This document shows, one piece after another, positions 1 to 12,011 of a stretch of DNA of 64,000 bases (its first letter is position 1; each line of letters opens with the position of its first letter). The notes under the pieces were generated by a model, which was not told the origin of the DNA, ran no database searches, and saw only the letters and a program-made list of their open reading frames with translations. Location of the stretch: the NCBI GenBank assembly GCA_950295325.1, contig OX485804.1:33542001-33606000 (forward strand), in the 5' to 3' direction. The translations under genes were made by a program, and so were the position numbers. The stretch is from Polytrichum commune. Its lineage: Eukaryota; Streptophyta; Polytrichopsida; Polytrichales; Polytrichaceae.

Positions 1-690
1 ACCCTCCCAAATGAGCACAAGCACACTCCAAAGCGACGACACAAAGGCTCCAAAGCAAAGACACAAAGGCTCCAAAACCGAACACAAAAGCTTCAAAGCG
101 AATATATAGAAGCCTCAAACCCTAAGCCCTAAGCCTAAACCGGGAACCCATGATATTTTGAAATACCCCATGATGCCCTTGAGTAATCGGGGCACCATAT
201 GATGTATATGGTCTTAAAAATACATACCTCAACTGTATCCTAACACAAATCATTAGTTTTCTATCCCAACAGTTAGACCAGTAAGTTGCCTATACATAAT
301 TTTAAAAAATCCACACGAATATTTGCCTCCAATTAGAATTATAAGCCACGAATAGTTGCCTCCCATTAAAATTATAAGTCATTCACAATGTTAAAATTTT
401 ATTAAAAAGTCCAAAAAGTTGGGTAGTTTGACCTATGGTACATGTATTAAAAAAATATATAATTAGGTTTTTAATGCAATTATATGCTTCAAAATATATT
501 CATTTCCTATATATAATTACATTTTTGGATTCCTTGTTAGAAGGGCTACAAGGGTTTCCTACATTAAAACAAATTGTATCACTCAATATTGGACTAAAAC
601 GCATTATAAGTGATTATAATCAGGACCATATAATACGGGAGTTGCGTACCCGGGGTGTTGGCCTTTTGTATTTTATTTTTATTTAAAAAA
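1..690. other. AT-rich stretch without a recognisable gene
   Basis: No convincing coding region on either strand. Short CCCTAA-like words near 115-140 (CCCTAAGCCCTAAGCC) resemble degenerate telomeric units but do not form an array. The 83-codon open frame at 435-686 has low-complexity AT-driven composition and no recognisable motif. Confidence 0.5.
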
Positions 691-697
691 GAAACAC

Positions 698-1010
698 TCA
701 TTCCTTGTTGGATGCCTAAACCCCTGCCTCCAAGAAACCAATGTATGGGTTGGTTCGCCCCAGCTTGCAAGATGTGGGTGCAGAGAAGAAAAATGCCCAT
801 TTAAGTAAGGCCTCTTTGCAATTAGATTTGAGCGAACCAACCCATACATTGGTTCCTTGTTGGATGCCTAAATCCTTGCCTCCAAGGAACCAATGTATGG
901 GTTGGTTCGCCCCAACCTACAAGATGTGGGTGCAGAGAGGAAAAATGCCCATTTAAGCAAGGCCTCTTTGTAGCTGGATTTGGGCGAACCAATCTATACA
1001 CTCGCTGTGA
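698..1010. repeat. Two tandem ~155-bp units with internal inverted repeats
   Basis: The block from CCTTGTTGGATGCCTAAA to the next copy is present twice in a row (about 698-853 and 854-1010). Within each unit the word AACCAATGTATGGGTTGG (736 and 888) is mirrored about 100 bp later (832-854 perfect, 983-1004 degenerate), so each unit can fold into a hairpin. Further copies lie at 2528-2752. This looks like a small foldback or MITE-like repeat. No target duplication was identified. Confidence 0.7.
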
Positions 1011-2527
1011 GCCTAAACGTTGGACTCACATGTGTTTTAGGTACTAAACACTTATTAGATTAGCCTTGGGGATTTTATTCAAGTAATTAAAAGTGAAAAA
1101 AAAATGTTGTTGGTAGTATAGAATTGTGTTAAGATTAAGTTAGAATTAAGGTAGGATTTCAAGTTAAATAGGGGGTTGGGCTTTTGGTTTATTAAATCTG
1201 AAATTAGCTAGGGTGAAATGCGACAGTGGGCAAGGGGTCACAGGGGGGTTTAAGAGTTGGAAATGGTATCCTTGCTGCCCATTTAGGGGTATAACCAGGC
1301 GAGGGGATAAACCTCAACCTCAGCGGGAAATCCGGTAAGGTCCAGGGGTCTCGAACGAGGAAGACATCACCAACAAGGAGGAAGCTCTCTCTCGGCGGGT
1401 CGGCGAAGGCAACTGGAATGGCCTGGCTCAAAAAAACAGAGGATTCGGCGAAGGCAGCGGGAGCAAATGTGTGTGGTTGAAAGGTGAGAGGCTGGGGAAA
1501 AGGCTAATGAGGGGCTGGCGAGCTGGGATTCCCGAAGAGGGATCGGAACAACACCGAACCAAGAGAGGGATTCGGGATGGTGGCTGTAGACCGAAGAGTG
1601 GCAAGGAGGAATTCGAGATGGTCAGCTGCTAATCCAGAGGGCAATGCTGCCAAACACCGATCCAAGAGCCCACACAATGTCACTGATTTACTGAATCACA
1701 AAAGAGGAGGTGGATTCAAGACTGGGCACTTGCACTCACGAGCTGACTCAAGAATGCGGAGTCCAGGGATTGAGGATGGAATGTGAATTCAACAGGAGGG
1801 TAAATGGGTCAATGTCGGGGATTCAAGTGACGGAGTGTGGGTCTGGTGTTGTGGGCCGAACTAGGAGGGGAGCGGCATCCCGTATGAAGATCAGCTGAGC
1901 AGGGTTTGGTGATGGTTGGATAGACAGGGTGAGGCAGGCCGATTAAGACCTCAAGGAGATATGGGAGAGTCGGCTACCTAGGGAAAGGCTGGGGTTGCTG
2001 CAGATCGGCGAAGGAGGCTGCTGGACTCGCCTTCCAGCCGAGAGCCACATTGACGGGCGTTGACGGGCTGGCTGCCACCGATAACAACGTAGATTTATGG
2101 GCAGCCATGTGTGACTGAGGCTTGAGACCTGGGTGTTTACGGACCTGATGGGGACGGCACATGGGCTGGTTGGATCAACTAGAAGATTAGGTCAGGCTAA
2201 GTAGGATTTTAGAGACGATTAAGTGAGTGGCTTCCAAGGTAAGTGGTGGCTCTTGGCCATAACACTTAGCACTCATAGGTCAATTGCATTTCTAGGTTAA
2301 GCTTGATATGCATAGCCAACTAGTGGATTAGTTTGGAGGAGCATTTAGATTAGGAAAAGCATTTTTTAACACTTGTACCTGGTGTTATGAAATGAAAGTT
2401 ATTAGTTTGTGTGACATCCGGAACAATTACACACCTACTAGAGGGCCAGTGAATAGTGAGCAGTGAGTGTTAGCCATAGGCTCTCATCCGGACTACGACG
2501 CATAAGGGTGTGAGTTTGTGGCTGACA
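1011..2527. other. Non-coding stretch with a GC-richer island
   Basis: The interval 1200-2160 is clearly richer in G and C than its surroundings and reuses words such as CGGCGAAGG (near 1400, 1446 and 2006). All open frames are under 80 codons and show no motif I recognise. It could be a fragment of an LTR or another old element, but nothing proves that. Confidence 0.4.
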
Positions 2528-2752
2528 CTCGCTCCTTGTTGGATGCCTAAATCATGGCCTACAAGGAACCAATGTACAGGTTGGTTCACCCCAACTTACA
2601 AGACGTGGGTGCAGAGAGGAAAAATGCCCATTTAAGGCCTCTTTGAAGTTGGATTTGGGGAACCAATCCATACACTCGTTCTTTGTTGGATGCCTAAACC
2701 CTTGCCTGCAAGGAACTAGTGTACAACTTGGTTCGCCCCAGCCGATATGAAA
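2528..2752. repeat. Third and partial fourth copy of the 698-1010 repeat
   Basis: CTCCTTGTTGGATGCCTAAA recurs at 2531 and again, slightly changed, at about 2681. The shared CAAGACGTGGGTGCAGAGAG and AAAAATGCCCATTTAAG segments lie between them. The orientation is the same as in the 698-1010 copies, so a roughly 155-bp unit spread within this region before or after the GC-richer segment was inserted. Confidence 0.65.
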
Positions 2753-2767
2753 CATTTTATCAACTTA

Positions 2768-3345
2768 GGGGTGGTTTATACTATAGATCATGAAGTTGTC
2801 CAAAGCCCTATGAAAGTTGTGATTGGTTGTTGAACTCGTCTTGGGACCACTTCAATTTACACCAAGGAAAAAAATGTCAAAGTGATCATAGAGTTCGAGG
2901 TCCCCAAAAGACATATTGTAACACCTACATTATCCACTGGCATGGTCCAACAGGTTTTGCGGTGGGAAAGGCAAAATAGATGCTCTAATAGAAAAAGTCA
3001 AGGGCCCATGGCAGAGAAATGATCTTACAGTTTTCTTTAATGAAATTTTTCTTTCTTTCTTGGGAAGAAAAGACGAAGACAAGAGAAGACAAGAGAATGG
3101 TCATAATTTTAATTATTTATTTTCAAATTTTCAAATTTTTCCTTTTTGGACATATATTTAAAAAATTAACATAATCACTTTTTGGTGCATGGCCATATTT
3201 CTTGGTCCACATTCGGTTTACACCTAGTGAGGGGCCCAAAGGCTTTGTAAATTGCTTTTTCTAAGAAATTGAACCATCAAGTCGGACCATGGAAAAAGGT
3301 CATCTTCCATGGTCCAACTTCATGGTCCATGGTGTAAACCGGCCC
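2768..3345. mobile_element. PIF/Harbinger-like MITE (578 bp, TTA target duplication)
   Basis: The left end starts GGGGTGGTTTATACTATAG. The right end, read on the other strand, starts GGGCCGGTTTACACCATGG. The similarity continues through CATGAAGTTG for about 34 bp. The element is flanked by TTA at 2765-2767 and at 3346-3348. GGG...CCC termini with a TTA duplication are typical of PIF/Harbinger-derived Tourist-like MITEs. There is no coding capacity. A related, more diverged sequence lies at 45526-46487, and a lone left-end-like sequence at 4056. Confidence 0.8.
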
Positions 3346-3348
3346 TTA

Positions 3349-4745
3349 GCACAAGATGGTTGGCATAATCCAAATTGAGGTGGTAGTCGCTTTCCTCATG
3401 ACTTCTGGACCTCACAATTATCAAAGTGAAGATTCTCGTGTTCATTAAAGTGTCATCTAGGTCACTCCAATGATTTTGACACATTGCACTTAGAATGATT
3501 ATCATTTGAACACATGTTTTTTGGATATTTGTTATTGGAAATACACCTAATCACAAACCGTTCAACTAATAGAAGTAAGAGAATAAGGTAGTCTACCATA
3601 GTGGAGAGAGAGCATTATCACATACAAGCATCCCTCTCATCCATCCAATATTAAAACTTGACTTCATGTAGTTTTTGGCCGATTCGTCTCAAATGATTTG
3701 GATTACACTAATTTGAGGTCTTTAGGGCTAACTAAGGTGTCAAGTCAATTTAAAATAGTGATATCTAGGCTATGTACTATTTCATGGCTTTTTATGTTGG
3801 ATGAATAAAAGATAGGCTCATATGAAACCAATAAAATGGAGGGACAACCTAGAAGGTTCTTTGTTTTTCATTGAAATTATAATCAAATTTGATTTGCAGA
3901 GCATTGGGAGAGTCTTCTGAGTGTTGCATCTCGTGTCCATGATTTGCAACTTGAGATGACAATCTTCGTGAGTCACATTTGCTGACTAAATGAAACATTC
4001 AACCCAACAGTGGAAATCTTTTGTGAAGTTGGAAGTGCCACAATAGGGCCAAATTAGGGTGGTTTACACTAGGACCCACACACCAACACTATGAGAATGG
4101 ATGTGTGGTCATGCCACTTGAACCAAATCTATGGTGCATGCAACTAAATGGTCCCCCAACCACTTAAAAAATGGTACGTTGACATTGCTAAAATATTTAA
4201 AGTGGCATGAGGAACATGAGAGTTTTACATGTGCTTTCACTAACTAATGCTTAAATTGTATAATATCACATAACATTATTCAACTGCATGGTTGTGTTTC
4301 ATCCTCTATTTAACTGCCGACATGTGTCTCCGCTGTGCTACCTTCATGGGAAGTAACTTAGAAAATAAGATGAAATTGTTGCCGGTATGAATAATAAATA
4401 ATGTTGGTTATAAATAGTAAGAATATTGTAAATAGTGTTGGTTTTCTAGATTATAGTGCTACTATGAATAGTATTTTTGGTGAATATAATCAGGATAAAC
4501 AATGTTTCATGTGAATAGTGTTGGGATGGACCATGATTTTTGTGAATAATGTTGGGAGTATAACTCTGCCCAAATCTCCAAGTATCAACCTGAATGTAAG
4601 AATAATTTATGAATATTCTTACTTTGCTTGGGGCTTACATAAGTGTAATTGACATATTCCAGGGTCATGGAACCGATCCAGATGGTTGAATAATGTTAAG
4701 CAACAAAGCAAAGAAAAGAAAGCATGGAAAAAAGTAACGACCGCA
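3349..4745. other. No recognisable gene
   Basis: No supported open frame. At about 4056 a sequence beginning GGGTGGTTTACACTAGG after ATTA resembles the left end of the 2768-3345 MITE but has no matching right end. The stretch 4385-4560 repeats words like GAATAGTGTTGG imperfectly. Confidence 0.4.
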
Positions 4746-4749
4746 ACTG

Positions 4750-7025
4750 GGTACCGGCATGAATGTGAACCCGCCATCCTTATGTTGATCATGGTTGTCT
4801 ATGATGCAAACATATAGTGTTATGCCTCCTTTACTGGAGGTGGCTATGGTAGCAAAACAAATTATCCAATGTTATGGGGGAGGGAGGATGGGTGTTTGTT
4901 TGTTGTCTGGTTTTGTTTTGTTCAGGACTAAGTATGTGAGGTACTTGATGGCATTTTGGTGTATGCTTTCACGAGGGTTTTGATATTAGATTATGGGATA
5001 TTGAGTTTAGTGAGTTTTCTTATGAAGTGTTTGTGTATGGCTCCTCTTACCCCATGTGTGATGTTGATGAGGGGCTTTACTTTCCATCCATTGCTTTGTA
5101 TGGTGTTGATTAGTGGGACGTATTTGGTGTCTTTCATGTTCGAGGGCATGGTCAGGGAATCTATCGTGGCAATATGTCAATTGCGTTGTGTTTGGGGGGA
5201 GGGGAGTACTCATGTTTGGCTTTGGTTTGGGGCTCTTATTATGCATAGGATGTCAAGTCTTAGTTTTTCTTGGCATTGGCATGGTGTGGGTGCCCAAGTG
5301 CATGTAAATAGCCACTCCGGCATTGTTGACATGGGTGGCTTGTTGTCGAAGTTCCTTATGTTGAACCACGTGAATTTGTTAGTTTATAGTGTTTGGGCAA
5401 TGAGGTGCACCACTCTGTTGTGGCATGGTATTATGAGGCCTTTTATATATTGGTTCTCACATGTGGATAGGAAGTGGGGCCATGTGTTTTTGGCATTGTT
5501 AGGGCATAGGTGTAGTAGGGGTGAAGGGTGGGTGAAGGGTCAAAAGATGATTTTTCTATGGTTTCCCATGTATTGGGCGTATCAAAATTTTAGAATTTGC
5601 ATGATTTGGGCATCAGATATGCCCGTGGCCTTCTAGAAGTGATTGGAGAGTTTGTGATTTATTTGGTCATTTGATAGCCATTTGTCAACGTATGGGAATT
5701 TGTTTTTGGCTGAGAAAAATTCTTGTTTCCAATGCTCTATATTTATGAATGTATGGAGATTGTGGAGGCTCCATTACGTGTGGTGGTCATGCAACTTGCT
5801 AGCCAATAAGGGGCGGTGTGGGTGATGTGTATATGGGGTGTTGTGGGTTTGCCTTTGTGTGTTCCCTCGTCTACTAGCATGTCAGCTATTTTGTTTCCAA
5901 TTTTACCAATGTGGGCTCTTACTTTGTGTATGTGGATTTTGTGCAAGGTCCAATGAATTTGGTGTACATTCATTGCTATAAACAACTTGTTTGGGTGGTG
6001 GTGTTGAGAGAACAAGTATTTTATGTGATTATTAATGAAAATATATTATTGACATTGTTTGCGAATGTGTATGTGTCCAATTGGGTAATTTGTATGGTTT
6101 TTATGGAAATGAATATGGGTATTAAGTTACATTTGTAGGATGTTTTGATAGCATGGCAATTTTTTTGATACCTGGGTGTTGTTGTTGGGGTTGTATACCC
6201 TTGATCCCGCAATCTTGCTTTTTATTTGGCCGTTAGAGTTTTGGGTGGTGGGAATGAAGGATTTGTATGTGTATATGACATTGTTGTATGATGCGTCGTG
6301 AGGTATACCATTGGCTTAGCTATTGTCATTTGATTGCTTGTACCGCCCATTTGTTTGTTCCGGTGGTGGGTTTTGGTGTCAATTATGGTATGGATTTTTA
6401 TGTTTAGGGTGAGGCAGAGTGGGATGTTCCGGGTGTGCATGTTGTTTGGTGTTGTGGGGATTGTGGGAGGGGTGGTATGGGTGGAGGGAGAGGGAATAAT
6501 GAATGGGTTTGCCGGAGGGCATCTTTGATGGTTTTGGGTGCGTGTTAGTATTTGGTGCAAAATTCTTCAAGGCTTAGTATAGCTTTGTTTTGGATTTGTG
6601 GTAGTGTTGTGATGCCGTACATGTATAGCTTGTTGAGGTATTGTTGGCATTTGGCCATTATGTTTCTCCCAAGGTTGGTGTATGCTGGGTTGGACCACCA
6701 TTTTTGTTCAAGGGGGTGCCTTTATGGGGAGTGAGAAGTTTGCAGTGGTGGTGTAGATTTCATACTCCCTTTCTACTAGGAAAAATGTTTAGGTTGTGGG
6801 GAATATGTTGCAAGCTTGTTGTTTGAGTTTGGGGAGGTGGAGTGAGCCCTCTGAATTTGGCAAAAATGTATTTGATGAGACCTTGGTAGATGGTGCCTAG
6901 TTTCCTGCTATCAACAAAGCATAATTTTTTTGTAGAGGTTTCAACAAGTGTTAGTATCATCTTGAAATGAGCACATGCCATAATAGAGGAGGTTCTCACC
7001 ACCAAACCTACCTTCAAAAACAATT
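4750..7025 (-). mobile_element. Degraded LINE-type retrotransposon with RNase H segment
   Basis: Minus-strand reading frames are broken, but around 5740-6015 they contain a clear RNase H-like stretch (HKVRAHIGKIGNKIADMLVD), matching the conserved C-terminal region KVxAHxGxxGNxxAD of retrotransposon RNase H domains. Upstream on the same strand (6020-7025) are fragments of similar composition but no clear reverse transcriptase motif. The plus strand is strikingly G/T-rich across 4790-6840, so the sense strand would be A/C-rich, as often seen in LINEs. Plus-strand open frames here, including one of 226 codons at 4956-5636, are antisense artefacts. The ends are not defined. The call rests on the RNase H motif and strand composition. 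Confidence 0.6.
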
Positions 7026-7149
7026 ACATCTCCCTTAAATCTTGTTATTTTTCCATGACAACGTTTTTTTTTTTTTTTGGTGAAGCTTCTCATGGTGTTT
7101 CCATAAACACCAAGATTGCCTCTTAATTCTTAGCCATTTGGGGGAGAGT
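7026..7149. other. Flank of the MULE
   Basis: Short spacer with a run of 15 or more T near 7065, next to the left end of the large transposon. G-rich words just outside the inverted end (GGGGAGAGT) have a weak counterpart at the right end (GGGAGGGA on the other strand), so the true element boundary could lie a few bases further out. Confidence 0.4.
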
Positions 7150-7196
7150 GCTATCTTATGAGCGGTGAGCGATGAGCGGTAACTTATGAGCAGTGA
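7150..7196 (+). repeat. Left terminal inverted repeat of the MULE
   Basis: It begins GCTATCTTATGAGCGGTGAG and continues with GAGCGATGAGCGGTAAC and TGAGCAGTGAGG. The first 15 bp match the right end exactly, and the rest matches as a degenerate series of TGAGC words. Confidence 0.8.
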
Positions 7197-10100
7197 GGAA
7201 GATGAAAATTTCGGTAATAGGGCCACCAATATCCTATAACCGTGGAATTGTGGCCTTACAAATGATGATTTTAGGGTTTAGTAATAAGAGGGTTGAGAAG
7301 GATAAACAACATGAAGTCCAAAAATTTATTCATCAGTAGTAGCACTAGACATGAAACTATCTTTTGCCTCGTCATCTATATATATTCGAGCACCTTTGCA
7401 TTGCGAATTGATTTTGGAACTATAGCAAGATTCTTCATTTGGATCCGAATCTTTGAGATTCAACATTGCAATTGCAACATTCTCGGCATATGATGGGAGA
7501 CGCGGGCTACGGCTTGGACTTCGTAGGAATTGTCTATGTGCCCAAAACGGGAGACATGTCCTCTTTCCAATCGTATTCCTGAAATCAAATCGATGAAACA
7601 TGTAAATAATGTGAAGAAATAAAAATGAACCAATGAATTGAATGAATTGAATGAAACGAATGAATTGAATAAAAATTTATTGTATTAAAACTTACTCACA
7701 CTCAAATTCAAGCATCTCCTCATCTGAGAGGTTATCATCTTTTTTTGTGAGATCTTGTATATTCTCCTTAGATGACCCCTCTTTCAAAACGTTTTCTAAA
7801 AGCGGTTTCAATATGTGCTCAAACATGTCATTATCACCCTCAAAAGCAAGAAGATGTCTGCCACATGCGCGTGTTGCTAGGATAGAAGCTCTAGTGGAAC
7901 ATGTCAAATCAACAACGCGTCCATTCGATGGTGTAAACAATTCAATAAGATCTTGAAAAAAAACGCGGCGATTTTTGATATGGCCCCCTCCAAGGTCTTC
8001 CCGATTTTTGAAGAAGCATGTTTTTTTCATCCACAAAATTGAAAAGCAAGTTTTTGCTTTTCAATCCAATGCCAAAAAAAATGGAGTTTGGTTGTCTCGT
8101 GGATTTTGTGGTAGTAAAATCCCTTACCAAGACATGAGCCATAAATGCCGGAGTCTACAAAAAAATGTAAATTGTGTTAAAACTATATACAATGCAAATA
8201 ACACCAAAATAATTAAATATAAACAATTGTGATGTGTTATACTTACGGTGTAGGTTGGAGACTCCGGATCCTTGAACACCATGTACGAATTGAGGCAAAT
8301 AAAAGTCCTAAGAACTTTCATGTTGCCGTTGTCTAAGGTTGAATTCAAAACCTTCTTGGTTTGCACATCGATAGCAGAAAATACTATGAGGATGCCATCA
8401 TCAGACAAGATGGACTTGCACAAGGACATTGTTGCAACCATCCAGTTCTTGTCATATTTATTCCAAAGAGGAATTTCAGCAGGTCTATTGGAGAGGTTGA
8501 AATCAAGACCGTCGGGAAATTGCAGAAAAACCAAGTCAACGGCAAAGGGAGTCGGATTTCCCATGACATGAAATTCGGGATTGTCATTGAACTGAAATAC
8601 CACAACATATCACAATATAAGACACAAAATAAAATCCAAATGAAAGTAAGAACATTAGAGAAAATACCAAAACAATAATACTTATGTTTTCAAGAAATTT
8701 CCGCCATTGGATCCACTCAGGAGGGCCTACATCCACCCCTTCAGACTTGTTCTTGACAGCAATAGATCGAGCAAACGAGAGCGTGAGAAAGTTCTTCAGT
8801 ATGAATAACTATTTTCTCAAAATATCCGTTGGCACACGATGAATAGCGTCATAGGTGTTGGAGTAATGGAATTCCAATACATCGCACCCAGACTTTGAAC
8901 TTTCGTCTCCAAGTGGATTCTTATCCAAATCATTGGAAAGAACAAGCAATTCTTCATGTTGTGAAATTTCCGATTGACCTTGTATTTTGGTTTCAGGAAC
9001 ATGTTTCTTCTTACTACGTTTTGTTTCTTTTGGTTCTGGCTCTCTAAGTTTAAGCTGCACAATTTGTGCTTGCAAAATTGCAGTATCACGAGGATCCATA
9101 TTTTTAGCATCATTTATCTGACGGATTGTCTTCTCACTTGATGGACATGCATCCTTAGGACAATCAAGATACCAACCACAATCCTCATAGTGTGGGAGCG
9201 ACCAATCCAAACAAATATCAGTAGTGAACATGCATGAATCTCCTGCACCAGTGTCACGCCAATTTGGAAAAAAACGAGGTTCCCCTATAACGCATTTATG
9301 TGGAATCAAAACATATTGAAAATACCTACACACAAAAATATTGTAAGTCAAATATTCCATGACAATTTGACAAATGGAATAAAAAAAATCAAAAAAATAA
9401 CAAGATTAGGTTGTACCTGTATAATACACGTTTCATAGCAAGATCAATATTAGGTTGCTCATCCCAACCGTTTTGTTTTTTAACTTTTCCGCTTTGGAAT
9501 TTACGATAGAATATTGAATTGAAAGCGCAAACTTCCAGGTTTGGATATACTTGGAGAGAGTAGGCACATCTGCAGGCAACTGAAGAGGAGATGAAAGAAC
9601 ATTTTGAAGCTCTTCGATAGCCTTTTTTTCCAACTGTGCCCAATATGTAGACTTTGATAACCAATCATCAAGTGCAGAATCAGAGAGGGGCGATTTCGGG
9701 AAATGCAATGCATCTTTGTCAAATCTATTGCCATTCCAAAGCTTGAGCCATCCAACTTTGACTTCTGCATCCACATTACTGACAGCAACACGATGAAGTT
9801 TCTCTTGTAGCATTTCAGGCACCGAAAATGAACCCCAATGGTGCTTAACTTCTTCAAGAAAAGCAGAGGTAAGGTTGATATCGGCAATCGCTAGTTGTTT
9901 CGTAAAACTAGAAGATAACATTGCACGTTTTTTGTTGACAGCTGCGGACATTGCTTTTGAAACTCCGTCTGATGTCCGTTCAAGAGGATGAATTTCATTG
10001 TACTGGTTGAGAGCAATATCGCTAGCCTCAGTAAGTTCTTGCTGAAAAATCAAACAAAAGTCAATATTTATAAGTTCATATAGGTGTAATGTAAAATGAA

Positions 10101-11441
10101 AATCAATAAACATAAGGCACATATTAGCAATGGTAGAAGAACTTACATTGTACATGTAATCCAAAAAAATTGGTCGTGTCAAAGAATACCAAGTTTCGAC
10201 AGACTTCTCCTCACATCCTTTATAATTCTTTGGATTCAGTTGCTTTCTGGAGGAAGTCAAAGGCATGGTGCCAATATTTTGCATCCGATATAAAGTATGC
10301 ACCAAATTGGTGGATACGTGAGAATTTTCGGTTGACCTGAAAAAAATATTAAATTGATTAGATTCATGATGATATAATTTGGAAAACAAAATATAAACTA
10401 GAAATACGTGTAAAAAAATAGGTAAGAATATTACTTGTTGATGTCATGCATAGCAGTCAACAAACTTGGAATGTAGTCAGGCTCGGACGCCAAAATGATA
10501 TAATCCACAAAGACATGACATTCATAATCTTCGGTATATACGCGGTCAATATAATTTTTCCAAGCAAAAAATCTGTGATTTCCATCCCATATAAAAAACA
10601 TCTTGTTCTTGTATGACGTCAATGACAAATCTGTATCCAATTGAGATTCAAACAGGGCATTGGCTTGAGCCCAATTTGGGCTCCAAAATGCGCGAACCTT
10701 ATCATCCACGAATTGAAAGTTTCCCTTAGAATCTGTGGCCGTTATATAAAACACACGGTTACCATTACGATAACCATTGAAAAAATCAGCCTCCAATTTA
10801 GTAATGTCACCCTTCAAAGCAGGACGAACAATCAGCATAGGAACCATGCGACATAAGGGTACACGCAAGCGAGCATTAAGTCTAGTACGGATTGAGGAAA
10901 TTGTGGAAGTGAAATTGACCTTTCGTTTGTTTGTAAGCTCCCACACTTTTTTTTGATAAGTTTTATTGTCATCATCATTATCTTCATCCAAGTCAAAATC
11001 ATCGAGGAATTCATTTTTAAATTTTATTTTTCTTATTATGAAGATTTGACGATATGTCCTGATGATGATGAACTTGTTGAGATGGACGATCTTGAGTTGA
11101 ATGCATTGTGGAATCATCATCAGTAGAAATAGGAGTCGTTCTTTCCAAATCCATTGATTGGTCCTAAAACAAATGAAATAAGTTTCATAAATATTTCAAA
11201 ACAAGTAGCAACACATTAGCAATAACATTATAAAAATAACAGCAATAGCAACAACAATAACAACAAAATACCACGAACATAGGGAAGAATGACAAAAATT
11301 ATTCTAAACACTGCCATTTGCATCTTTAAATATTGTACGATTAGGGTGGCCGCTCACCCCAAAAATTACAAGGCCAGACCCTGTGCGTTAACGTAGAGGG
11401 TCTGTGCGTCCAACTACAGGTCTACCAAAGTTGGACGCGAG

Positions 11442-11559
11442 GTTTGGGTCGAACGACCCAAACTAGGCAAACAGTTTGGATCGACCGATCCAAACTAGGC
11501 ACACAGTTTGGGTCGAACGACCCAAACCATGCAAACAGTTTGGATCGAACGACCCAAAC
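11442..11559. repeat. Array of four 22-bp palindromes at 32-bp spacing
   Basis: Palindromes start at 11442, 11474, 11506 and 11538, an exact 32-bp period (22-bp palindrome plus 10-bp spacer). The half-site is GTTTGGGTCGA followed by its mirror image. Copy 2 is a compensated variant (GTTTGGATCGA half-site), keeping the symmetry. The same motif and the same period recur in the transposase intron at 16062-16179. Confidence 0.9.
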
Positions 11560-11773
11560 TGTCCGCAATTTACGCCTGATTACGCGCAATTACCTAGTCA
11601 TCACAAAAGTGCAAACAAACCTTGTACTGCACCTGTAGATGAGAGAGCTTGCAGCGATGAGCTCAGGTTCGACGGAGGAGAGAAAAAAGACTGAATGCTT
11701 TGGGGGTGTGGCAATTTATACTACTCGTCCCTGCAGCCATATTTAGCGTGGCTCTTCGTGGCCCCGCATAGCC

Positions 11774-11904
11774 GCTAGAAAGTCGCCAGCGTAGACCCTG
11801 TGCGTTAATGCACAGGGTCTACTTGCCCAACTTTGCGAAGCCTCTAGCTAGGCAAGTAGACCCTGTGCGTTAACGCACAGGGTCTGCGCTGGCAACTTTC
11901 TAGC
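11774..11904. repeat. Near-perfect 54-bp inverted repeat
   Basis: Arm 11774-11827 is mirrored by arm 11851-11904 with about three mismatches, separated by 23 bp. Each arm contains a complete CCCTGTGCGTT-type palindrome (11796-11817 and 11861-11882), so palindromes are nested inside a larger palindrome. On one strand this could form a long stem or a cruciform. Confidence 0.85.
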
Positions 11905-12011
11905 CACTATGCGTTAGCGCATACACCCTGTGCGTCAGCGCATAAGGCCTATGCGTTAGCACATACACCCTGTGCGTTAGCGCATAGACCCTGTGCGTTA
12001 ACGCACAGGGC
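11905..12011. repeat. Compact cluster of short GCGTTAGCGC palindromes
   Basis: Repeated words TATGCGTTAGCGCATA and CACCCTGTGCGTT follow each other every 20-25 bp and end in a full CCCTGTGCGTT palindrome just before 12011. These are diverged members of the family seen at 11380, 11796, 11861 and 12445 onward. Confidence 0.75.

Noticed and set aside
112-145. Telomeric repeat tract
   Set aside because: Only a few degenerate CCCTAAG words; no tandem array.
4956-5636. 226-codon plus-strand open frame as a gene
   Set aside because: It lies antisense to a degraded LINE, in a strongly G/T-biased stretch that lacks stop codons by composition. The translation is hydrophobic and motif-free.
11442-11559. 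CRISPR array (regular direct repeats)
   Set aside because: Repeats are palindromic with only 10-bp near-identical spacers, lie in an intron of a eukaryotic transposon, and no cas-like gene is present.
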